A DNA stretch of 64,000 nucleotides. Source: Varroa destructor. Taxonomy: Eukaryota > Arthropoda > Arachnida > Mesostigmata > Varroidae. The DNA lies in the NCBI RefSeq assembly GCF_002443255.2, contig NW_019211455.1:33819472-33883471 (forward strand). Reading direction: 5' to 3'. Below are positions 51,346 to 62,599 of the stretch, in pieces. Position numbers and translations under genes: made by a program. The notes under the pieces are model-generated. The model ran no database searches. It was not told the DNA's origin and saw only the letters and a program-made list of their open reading frames with translations. How positions within the stretch are numbered: position 1 is the first letter of the stretch; every line of letters begins with the position of its first letter.

Positions 51346-51711
51346 CTAAGCAGTTTTAAACTTGCCAAGCCTTCCACCCTGGCGTGGATCCACGAAGCAG
51401 AGAATACATTGTAGGCTTCCTGCCGTTCTGCCAAAAACGGGTTTCATTAACGAAAGGTTCTGCGACCAGCCGCCTGGGATACGTATCCCCTTCTGGACTA
51501 TCTCTTCAATACCCATCATGCTGTACACATCCTGCATGGCACCTCCCGTCCACAGTCGCCAGCGTGACCTTTGGGTTACACGTTTCAAAATCCAACCATG
51601 CATGTCATAACTCCGCCAGGTGCCTCGGAGCTGTGAGTTACCTAGCGTGTAGGGGGCGCTCGATAGCTGCCCTAAAATGACAACTTGGTCGGAGACAAAG
51701 CACATACGCAT
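51346..51711 (-). other. Unidentified 121-codon open frame
   Basis: This is the longest ATG-led open frame between the FRRS1-like gene and the right edge outside 52 kb. Two plus-strand frames of 82 and 98 codons overlap it. The sequence is about half GC, which makes chance open frames likelier. There is no signal peptide, membrane helix or known motif. It lies upstream of FRRS1-like exon 1 on the same strand but does not look like part of the reeler domain. Confidence 0.2.
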
Positions 51712-51777
51712 CTATACAGATATACGCGTGTGGTGCATATGCCCACATATTTAGTTTGAAGTCAGATTGTAAAGCGG

Positions 51778-52209
51778 CTAGAATGCTACATAATGACAAG
51801 TGATTCGAGAGTCATACTGCCTATTTGCACCATACATATAGAAGTCAATACAATCGCCATACTCACTTATATTCCTGTTTACAATATAGCTACAATAGTC
51901 CTGCGACATAAACAGAAATAAGGAAACGTTTTTAGTGTACATTGAAATACGAGTGATAGAGGTATTTGACCAGCCATACAATAAACATGTGCGATCATAA
52001 TTCGCAGATTTATTTTTCGAAAAACATATAAAAAGATATAAAAAAGGTATGTACACCCAACAAAAAGATGGTAGAGCTGCCTTACGACAAACCTGATTTG
52101 ACGACACCGCAACCATATGAGTGATATCTACAGAAAAAAATCCAGCTTTATTTCGTAACAGATATATTAATGTCAACAAAAAAAAAACCAGCAACGTATT
52201 TTTTAGCAT
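51778..52209 (-). other. Unidentified 143-codon open frame, probably spurious
   Basis: An AT-rich minus-strand frame with hydrophobic segments near its start (NTLLVFFLLTLIYLL) and middle (FLYLFICF). A second minus-strand frame of 77 codons overlaps it. Low-complexity Phe/Leu/Ile/Tyr content fits chance in AT-rich DNA; no family is recognised. Confidence 0.15.
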
Positions 52210-54612
52210 GTCGTCCTACCTAGCAATATTGCAGTGTTTGTGAAGATATCAAACTGGCAATATACGAAAGCTTACGTATGATTATAGCACTCGTATGCGC
52301 ATATCTTTCAGTAACGAAACACTGACCCTTAAAATGTCTCAGAAATTCCGCAAGGTCTCATACACGCACTTCTAATACTCCTAATAATAATACGTGGTCA
52401 TGATATGATCATCGTAGGATCGTGAATGCAGTTTGGAATGACGTAAAACTGAAGAAAGGATGCCTACGGCTGTATATAATAACTAGCTTGAAAATAATGG
52501 GTACAAAAGTGCAAGCTTCCAGTCAGAGAGCAATTATATTGCTATCTAATCTACCGTAGACGCACTCGAATTTAGATGTATTACAATAAATATGTCGTAT
52601 AAACTACAGGAGTGGTATTTTTGAGGACACTGAAACACAAGTACGTCCTAGATTGGTAGAATTCCTAAATTAGCTTGATTGTACTGCCTAACATCCGTAA
52701 TATATTTACTTTAGCAGTCAGTGTAGGCAAATAACTTGATTAATTAACATGGGTCACTGCATGAAGTCTCGCCAGCGATACCCAAGTACTACATAAACTA
52801 AAAATGTTATTTTTATAATAAATAGTTATTATATCACTCAACCACTATTAGTTCTGAGAACAAAGCACTAGAACAGTCTTTATTATCATTTTCAGAGTGT
52901 GCGTGGTACATTTTACATCAATCACGCGGCATTTTGTAGTTGTAAACTCAACAAAACGTCGTGTTTGGAACTCACGTTCATCTTTAAAATGTCTCATATT
53001 TAGATTTGCAGATTGTAGATTTAGACTTTATCCAGTTAGATTTGTGGGCCGGCTACCTGTCTTTTCCAAAATTTCACGTAGATATTCAAGCAATTCTCTA
53101 TCTTTCATTACACTTGAACTCGATACGAATGTTTTGTAGGTTGTAATAGATGCAAGAAACTAAACGCAGTTAAAAAAGCTACTCGAAGAACCAAGTCCAA
53201 AGGCAGTAACTGCAACGATCCTAAATTTCGAAAAGCACTATGAGTTAGGCCTAACCTGTTAATGTCATATGTTTGATCCGCATTTACGCGATCAAAGTGT
53301 AGGACGACGTATTTGTCGACAAACGGCCTGAGGTCAGTATCGATTTGCCATTCATGGAAGTCGGCTAGGGCTTGTTACTTGATATCACTTTCGCACACCC
53401 TAAAGGTGAAGTTACACATTTCAACATTGTCTAGGTATATTGTTGCAAATTTTCAAGTTAGGAGTGAGATATCAACCAATAAGTTTGTCTACCAGATATG
53501 CATTGATGTTGCTTTGGGCAGACGATAATGAATTTAATCAATGAATGGCGAATGAGTGATTCTTCTGAATGTGATCTGAGATTAAAAGAAAATTGTCAGT
53601 GTGAGACGTTGTTCTCCCGCGCTCACCGAAAATTAACGTATAGACACTGACACATATTGTATCCGAGGCGGCTGGAAGAATAGGCGGTCGATATGAGCCT
53701 TTGCTAGTTTACATAGATTGCTTGGGAGATGATGCTCTTAGAAAGCCTGCACGCAACTACACAGTCATTTTAATGGAATGGATACAAGGGTTTCATTTAT
53801 CCTCAGTTGTTGTCGTTTCACTTAACTAGATGTCGTGCCTTTATGTTGAATGAGACCCTTTTAAAGCAGCCGCGTGATTATTGATTTTGAAAAAGGTCCA
53901 TATCAGCCAGATAAGCTTTCAAGCCAACAGTTCAGGCACTCCCCCCAGCTCCGATTCTCAAAGTCAGCATTTTATCGGCTAGGCCTCGTACGCAGCGGTA
54001 AGATAGCTGCCGAGCGTCTTCATGGGAAAGTCGAGGGTATACTTTTATGAGCGTTTGCACTCACATGAGCGATGCTGTCGTCTTAAGGTGAAATGGGTAA
54101 AGAAGAAATGAAAAAGATGAAAGAGAGGTTTATTAATGGAACGGAAACAATGAATCTTTGTATAAACTAGGCTTAAGAATTCCGCGGGTTTTAATAAATC
54201 TTTTTTCATGCAGATCGCAAGTTTTTACAATGTTAAGCAAGAATTATTTCTGACGAAGATGCTGTTCGTCAGATACAACTGATTTTATATGCACATACTT
54301 AAAGGTCGAGGTCAAAGAACTGCTGGTGGTTGTTCATTTCATCAACTTAGAGGTGTACAATTTGACAGTGATCCATTCCATTACTGCCGTGCTGCGGGTA
54401 CAAGAGCTATCAAGTGGAAGAGACGAAAGACTTTTGGCAAACGATGCATGCGAGTATGTATAGCCAGCGTACATATTCAAGTGGGCCACCACTGACTGCT
54501 TTTATATATATTAATCAAGATGTTTTATGGATACAGTTTTTATAGGTAGAGCTAGCTGAGTGCTTTGACGGAACGTTTAGCTCGCGTAAAGCTACATAAA
54601 AACAATGGTATA

Positions 54613-54614
54613 TA

Positions 54615-54653
<39 letters not shown>
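54613..54653. repeat. AT dinucleotide microsatellite
   Basis: A near-pure (AT)n tract, then ATGTATATATGTGTATATATAC variants. Confidence 0.9.
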
Positions 54654-54661
<8 letters not shown>

Positions 54662-55363
54662 GTGTATATATACACCGCTGTTCCTGGCAAGTAATAAAAA
54701 CTTTTGTCAGACAAAAAGTGCGTCACAACGCCTACATAGCGTAAGCAGAGAGGTTGAACCAGATATTTTCATGTGATTTATATTATAATAGTAACATAGA
54801 ACTGCTGTCAATATAACAACCATATATAAACTACATTCATAAAATTATTAAAAATTACTCTTTTTTAGCGCCAATTTAAAGCCATCTCCTAAAATGTGAA
54901 ATTTTGGTTAAAATTTGAAATGTATACTAGCTTAGAGAGAAACTGAAATGAGAGGAAGATATCGGAAACAACGTAATAATTTGCTATTTACTCTTCTGCG
55001 ACGGGTTCACGACGATGAATTTGCAGAGTTAGGTAATAAAGCCATACTGTATCAGACTAGTACTCTATAGGCATTATACCTATGGGCGCACACTGTGTTC
55101 ATGGCGTTCCTTGGTTCGAACCTGTCCACTTCACTAGTGTCCAACCGACGATTCTTTATTGTACCATTTTTGCAGCAGAACATTTTCGCTCATTCCAAAT
55201 TTCATGCCGACAGGTCTTGAAATCAACGACAGTTATAAGCTTGTCGTCCACCGCAAAACTTACCTGATCTGTTAAATGTGATAAATTGAATTCAAAGGAC
55301 AGACTTTCTAGCCTTTCAACAAAAAAGGAAGCGTACTCAACTAGCTGCTACCTTAAAGCTATT

Positions 55364-55383
55364 AGATCTACAATTGTAGATCT
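55364..55383. repeat. Perfect 20-bp palindrome
   Basis: AGATCTACAATTGTAGATCT equals its own reverse complement over all 20 bases. It lies inside the unidentified plus-strand open frame 55286-55537. Confidence 0.95.
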
Positions 55384-58300
55384 CAGAAAGTACTTGCAGC
55401 GTCTGATAAGAAGCGCTGGGTGTCAGTATGGTCTTTCTCGTGTATCCTATTGGAATAGTCTTCTTAGGAAATATAGTAGTAGTCTTCTTAAGCTTGAAGA
55501 AAATCAAATAGAAGAAGCGGAGAGCACCAGTGTATAGCCGATAGTTTTTCGCGCTTCATTTTTAAATTCTGCACTTCAGACAGACACTTGCCGCCATCTT
55601 AGCATTGCTTTTTCAATATTTTACATGACCAACACATTACAGAAGTCAGTAATGGTAGGTGGTACAAGTTAAACGTTTCATGCTGATTACATACTTTTCT
55701 TATTTTATACAGTTATAAACTTTGTACGCTGATTATTTCAACGTGGTTCTGATTAACGCTAAAAGGAAATAAATTACCAAACAATATTGAACGACAGAAA
55801 AGATCGAGCAGGTGGGTTCGAGATTTCGGAGCCATGCTATGGAAGGGCAATCAAACTACGTAGTACGCGACAAGTTTTAAGCTACTGGATCGATCTACGC
55901 TACCCCGAGCTGTAGAAGACCTACAGCTGCTATCCGCGAAGAGGATTAAATGTTTAGGTCGATCATGAGTGAAAACCCCCGAACATCTACATGCAGACCT
56001 TCTCTTGAACTATTTATTTCCCAGAGATATTTGCGGCATATATAGAGCAGACTGCGGGAATGCACAAATAATATAAGTCATAAATTCGAACAATTGCGAC
56101 ATAAAACAAAGTGTGACTTTCTGAATTAATAAATAATAACAGCCAAATTAGCACAGTAATCGTCCTTGTAGCCTTGATTTTAGATTTGTCCTAAGGCTTT
56201 GGCATTATTACATTAATTATATTTTTGGAAATTTTAGAAATAATATGAGGGTGTTTCGGTTGCAAGGATGTCGCACAATTCGATTGGCTCTTTATTGTAA
56301 TAGTTGGCGCGTCTTCTTCTACGGATGTGTAACGAAATCTCTGAGCAAGCAATTTCAGTCAATCTGTCCAATTACCTTTGGCTCATATACATCGATAGCG
56401 AGGGTAGAGCGAGTATTTTTTTCAGCCAGATAAGCCGCCTCGATAAAGCTGATCTACTCAGAGTGCTAAAATAAACACATATTTAAGAGCCTTTCGGCAA
56501 AGGGTTGCTGCCGTCAACGACTGGCGCGTGGTGAAACACCTTCATCCTGAGCGCCAAATTTTGATAGTTCCAATGCACCATTGGTCGTTTATAGTCTCCC
56601 TAACGTTTATGTGACAGAATGATAAAACAGTACGGCGGCAGCAGGAACAACTATACACTACAAGCACTGTGAGGCCCTCATTGTTCAACTGCCAGTTGGC
56701 TACGATGCCCACATTGGCAACTACGATTCTATACTTGGTATGGAAAAATGCTAACGACTGCGCTGTATTTCTATACATGAAAATGACTTTTGTATTCTTA
56801 GTTACGTGGTAAAGAGGAGAGCTGAAAGAGTGAACCATTTACTGCCTCTAGAAGAAAAGACGTGAATAGTCTTAAAGGATAAAATCGAGTGTCGGATATG
56901 AAACTAGAAGACTATCAAAGAACTGCGTTGAAAATGATGGCACAAATAATTCCCACTTTTTGTGCTTAAAGGTTCATATAGCCGCCGGGCGTTCGTGTTT
57001 CCTGCCGGAAATAATGTGGGTACTTGCTTTGTGTGCAATCCGACTGAACGTGATAACGTTTATGGCACAATTTTGGTTGATTGATCTCCGAAACTTGTGT
57101 CGTTTAGTGCAAAAACTTAATAACTTCATAAGCACCAAGTCGAATCATGACTTATTAAGCAATTGCATTCAAGTGCCGCTTCAAGTTTCCTAGTCAATTT
57201 GCCTTCTTTTAAGGACACATATTTTCATTAGATTTTGTAATTTAATTCTCCTATTCATTATCATAATTGAACTAGACCTTTTAACGAAGATAGATAAAAT
57301 GTCCTAAGAAAAAACCTTTGTAATGTAGGATTGTTGCGTAACTCTAGAGAAAAGATTTCGAGCTTGATGAGACTTTGAGTCTCATTTAAGCGTAGCTTAA
57401 AAACTTGGATCAAGTATAGTAATGGATATAGAGAATTAGCATACCGTTATTGAGAGACATGTACTTGTTTGATCCCCACCTTCAGTCCATCGTTTTACAA
57501 TAGGCAGGTCGTATTAGGTTTTTGTTATTTTTATTTATTAATAGTGGTCATTTACCATAACTGAGTCCTACCGGCTAAGAAATTCGGGCAAATTACTACA
57601 CGTAAAAATATGCCGCCCATAAATTCCATCGGTTATAGAGAGACACTGACAAGCCTGTGTTCATCTCATAGGACAAACATTTTTATTACTTGACATGAAG
57701 GATATACTCAATTGCTACTATTAGTAGTCGAACCAGTTATTACAATATATCGAAGCAGTATTATAAATTAAGGAAAAGAACGACGTTTTGCATTTGAAAT
57801 AGTATTGCAATTCGAAATAATTAGGTGTTTAAGTTTTTTAAAAACTTGCGCGCGGAAACCGATTAAGTTACCTATTATTACCTTGGGAGAAATGGGTTTA
57901 GAGAGAAAAATATGTTTTGTCTCGAAAATCAACGCTCAATCGTCAAGTCTATGTTACTTGCAGGTTACGACACTGCAGAAATTTACTGAAGAATGGTGAA
58001 GACATTAAACAGGGAGGCCTTTAGAAAGAAAAACGCAGTACGTGGATGGCAAACGTGTCATAAATGAAAACTGGAATATTGAACACTAGCACAGAGGTAA
58101 CCAGATATAAGGACTCAAAGAACAAGAACCCATTACCGGCATCGGGTAGGCTTTCCATAAAAACAAACTTTGCTGTCTCTGTCCGCATTGCACACGTAAC
58201 GTGTTACAGAATTTTAATCCAAATATTAAAAATACAATAACTCTGCAAAAAATAGGCCCCCGTGAATTGATTTCAGGGCACTTGGAAATGCGTGCCGTGT

Positions 58301-59950
58301 ATTACATGTAATTTGCGAAACGTTAATCAACAAAAAACCTCGCCTGAAGCATATAGTCGCCGTAGACAATATATAGCTCAATTTCTACTACTAGCCATAG
58401 AGGAAGCCTTAAAGAAGTCGAGTTTGGCAGTCGTGTCAAATAGGTCCGAACCTGAAGTGATATTAGTACTTGCAGTGGACACCAGGGGGCATTTGCCACT
58501 ATGGAATACTCGACAAATTTGAGACAATAAATGCGGCGTCGAGTTACTCAAGAAATTTATGGGCCATTGGCACAACGAATTGAAATCGCGCGTCTGGGTT
58601 GCTTGAAGGCCACACCAGTCCTCATCGCCATGCCCCGAATACTTCCTCGTTAAACAAAAAATATACAACGTCGGGTTCAATCTGTTTATTCTCCCGACCT
58701 AGGTTCGGGGCTTTCTATGGTCCAACTGGTAGGCAAACACATTCCATTATCGATCTTCTTCGAAAAGGCATGGGCAACAAAAATGTATATAGGAACGCGG
58801 TTACATGCCGTAAATAATTGCCAACAAGGTTCGATAGCGCCGGCGGTGTGCAGAAAATAAATGATGATCGTCGGATTTACCTGTAGCAGCATCATGGATG
58901 CTGGTGCTACGTTATTCATGCGCTATTACTATTCATTTAACGTTAATTACTAGATGGATATTTATTACATCGATGGATACTGCTAAACAGTCTTGATCTG
59001 TGGTAGCTTTCTGCACAGATTTTTTTTCTATCATGCTCAATGTTGTAGCTGTTTGCGTTGATCATGAATCGTTTCCCTAAAACGTCGAGTGAACTCAATT
59101 TAGCCCACTTGTGCAAACACTAATAACTCTTACATTAGGCAAGATTACGACCAGCTTGCAGCAAGCGCAGCAATGAGGCACAGACGGTCATTCCTAATTG
59201 AACTGCTATGTTTTCAATTTGTATTACCGTCAACTGGCAAGGTGTTGAAGGGAAGGGTAGGTAGCAGCCGCAATTGTCTTCTGGATATACACCAAATTAA
59301 ACGAGGAGTTCCGTGTCTGCCTTCTTAAGGGGCAATAGCTAGAACCAGCTGTGGCAGTGTCAACAGGGACGTTCGCAAGAGGTGACCAGAAAATGTCAGA
59401 ACACGAAGTTTCCCAAGGGCAGTGAGCAGACAATAAAGCAACGCAGTTGCAAAGCACGGAAAGCCGTCTTCAACCAGTTTTCGCCTTCGTTCTCTTCCCA
59501 TTCGCACTAAAATCCGTTCATCTAACCAGCGAAACGGATGATTGGAGTTGAAAAATCGCTAGCAGTGCCTATATACACTAATTTGGCTCCAAGTGCTTGG
59601 AGAAAGGAACTGAAAAAGTTATAATGATAACAGCTTACGTTTGCCTATTTTACGCGAAACAATAAGCGCCTCTGCAGGTCGATGGCTAAAGTGCTGAAGT
59701 ACTACTCTGCAGTGCATGGTGGTAACTTTTATTAGACTGAGGGGCCTAGAAAAGTACAGGACACCTCGAAACGCTTTACTTAACGCGCAACAGCTTCAGC
59801 CAGTTAGTCAAATGCATATCAATTAAGCAACAGTATCGTTAAGGTGAAAATGCCTATTTAGTGCCTATAATTAATAAAAATAAAAACTCAAAAATAAGCC
59901 CAATCTAGCTCGACAAGCGTCACTATTGAGCTGGTGCTGCTCAGCAAGTC

Positions 59951-59999
59951 TAATATTAATTAACCCGCTCCAAAGGATAGGATTAATATTAATTAGCCC
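59951..59999. repeat. Short direct repeat
   Basis: TAATATTAATTAACCC at 59951-59966 recurs as TAATATTAATTAGCCC at 59984-59999, with one difference in 16. Confidence 0.85.
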
Positions 60000-61921
60000 T
60001 TTGAGGGTAACTTCTACGATGTTGCGTGAACACCTTTAGAATTGAATACCTTTACGAATCTAAATAAGGTACATTTGATTGTGGTAAATTCTATCGCGTC
60101 ACTGATGAGCGTAAAGGGTCGCCGTGTTCAACTACGGGCTGCTGAAACGCTCCTTACGCATAAAAATCAAGAGGACCAGACCTGTTTTTCGTACACCACA
60201 CTACAGTGGAAAAAATCTAAATGAGCTGACAAATTTAAAAATCGTGAGTCACATTGAATGTCGATTTAACCTCATCGTAGTTATTGAACCATCCATAATA
60301 ATAATAGGTTTTCGAATTCACTGAACAATAGAAATACGCTTTTGACGGTAAGCGATTAGAGTAGTCAATTGTTTAATTAAAAAAGTGTTTGCTTATTGCA
60401 TAGACATTAAAGGTGCGTGTCGCTACGCTAACTGTTTTATTTTGAAGTGATTTTTAGGGATAATTTCGTTTGTGTCCGAAACTGAACAAACACCAACTTT
60501 CGCAGTTTGCCAAAATTATGTATATGTTTAGGTTGTGCTATATTATGCTCGAGTTGGACCTTCAACAGTTTTTTTTTTGTGTCTGTTAGTTGGCGGCAAA
60601 GTCGGAGCCACCTTATTATCGCTGTCTGTTTCGGTCTGGCGCGTGTTGCTATTATCCATATGTCCTTCGCCTGCGTTTTGAAGCGAACTTTAGAGCTTAT
60701 CCTCCAAACAGTCAGATGCTGCATGGAATCGCAAAAATTGTTACTTGTCTTAGTTGCATTCATTTGCCTTTAAAGATACACCATTTTCAGCCTACAATTG
60801 CAACCGCAATACGGATATATGGAGATACGTGGTTGGAATATTAAGGGTAGGAGTTTGTCCCTAATTTACGTTCAATCATTGGCGCGACACAGTTTAAACC
60901 TATGAAATATCTTATCTGTATGTAATTCAGGTCAGGCTATTCCGTGAGATCACAATAATGGCTTTCTGCAGATCCTCTCTTGTATTTGCGAATGATCCTA
61001 CAACGAATCGTGAGAAGTTTTCCCTTAACGTGTGTTACGAAACCAGATGAAATTCCGCTATGACATTCAGGGAAGTCAGTTATATATGTGGATTCTTTTA
61101 AACTACATGATTCCGCACCTGTAACTTTACCGGGTACAGTAAGCTCCATAAGCTACAGAGGTGTTGGTATGCGTGGCTTCAACCAGTGTCATTATCGACA
61201 CTGGGGAGCAGGAAAACAGACAAGCGCGTAATTTATGGCAATAAATGGCAAGGGTTTGTTAGCGTAGTGCCGTTTCTTGCTAGTACGGCTAATTATTTTT
61301 CGTCGCCATAACACTTGTGCTGCCCTTTCATGACAAGTCGCAGCGAAGCGGTACTAACTTACGTGTGCAAAAATCACAATACTCAATTATATGAAGCGCC
61401 TGCCGTCAGCGCTTATCTATGAATCAAGCAGCCTCAACTACAACAAAGAACAGATAAATCGTCTGTAAATCAAAATTATATTTCTCTCTCACTAATTACC
61501 TTCTTTTAATTGTCTCTACGAATAGAACTATACATACATATGGCCGTCTTCTGTGTTGTCTTGTGGCAGAAAAGCGGTAATCCTGCCAATTAGCTTCGTT
61601 TAGTAATATTGGAGTTAAGCGCTTCACATTTACAAAAAGCAATTTTCTGCTGCGGCCAGTAAACGTAACCACCGGTAAGTTAGAGGGAAAATTTCGTTCT
61701 AACTAACTTGTAACTACGTTACCAAGTAAATAACTTCTTTACGAATAGGCAAGGCTACCGACAGCCGATGCTATTTGCTACGAATCACTCACACTACACT
61801 CGACCAGCAACGGCGATTATCGGTGTTGCTAAATCAGCTATTTTATGGGGTGAACAGGCTCTTTGGTTGGGCTACGTATTGTTCAGCGCAGTATAGATCT
61901 TGATGTCAGCCGACTGGAATC

Positions 61922-62576
61922 TTAAAGCGGCTTGCAACATTCACAGGGCGTGTCCCGAGAGATAGTGGCCGTGTCGATGACGGGATCGTCCATCTCCACA
62001 GTAGCCTCATAGTTATTAAACGAGCTGCTCACTTGTGTAACAAATGATAATAACCGATTTTCTTTAAAGTACCAGGCGACGAGGCGCACTGTTTTCTCAG
62101 CGGCGATTGAACGTAGAACGGTGCCTAGTTTCTGCGGTAGAGGAGATGATGTCCCTAGAAGCGTTGTATCACAAAAGTCGGCTGTACGCATCAACGGTTT
62201 TGTAATGGGAAATATTCATAGTTAATTGGTTACGTTAATAAACACAAACGGTCGTGTTTAACGTTTATAGAACTAGTTATGATGTAGCTGTTAACAGGGA
62301 ATATCCTTCATGCCATTTCTCATGCTATAGTTTGCTATAGTATAGCACTTACGTGACCCGGTATGTACTAGCGGAGACTATAAAGAAAATATAGCAAACG
62401 ATTTTGTCCTACGTATGAGTTCAAACCAGGGGGCGACTGCGAGACAGAATCCTGTATGTTCTGCCAATACCGATGATTGTTTATGTTTGTACTTACAGAG
62501 CGTTTTTCTCGAGGGCCGCTCCAGCGTCCTTATGCAATGTTGGGTATCGTTTCTAAGTTGACCGCTCCATTTTCGT
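61922..62576 (-). CDS. Last two exons of an unidentified gene (partial)
   Basis: Two minus-strand exons join in phase. Exon 62576-62497 (acceptor TTTCATTTTCAG, donor CT|GTAAGT) is open in one frame only and ends with one base of a codon. Exon 62181-61922 (acceptor GATGCGTACAG) supplies the other two bases and runs to TAA at 61922-61924. Together they encode about 112 residues, beginning RKWSGQLRND and ending DTPCECCKPL. The last exon has no low-complexity sequence and reads like a real domain end, with a terminal Cys-x-Cys-Cys. I recognise no family. Upstream exons should lie right of 62576 and need a donor leaving two bases. The open frame at 62530-62730 holds a possible one (GAAAT|GTACTA), but it is weak. 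Confidence 0.45.
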
Positions 62577-62599
62577 CTGAAAATGAAACGACGAGACAA

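Larger units (their letters stand above)
49900..61900. other. Long stretch right of the FRRS1-like gene, no firm gene
   Basis: It should contain the untranslated first exon and promoter of the FRRS1-like gene, which I cannot locate. Open frames without identity lie at 51346-51711 (minus, 121 codons), 53003-53140 (both strands), 54289-54495 (plus), 55286-55537 (plus), 58378-58680 (minus), 59230-59507 (minus) and 60437-60844 (both strands). Frames on opposite strands overlap in most of them, so coding strand and reality are undecided. An AT microsatellite lies at 54613-54653. Confidence 0.3.

Noticed and set aside
55109..55120. Another B-box-like word, GGTTCGAACCTG, on the plus strand
   Set aside because: It stands alone, without an A box or acceptor stem.
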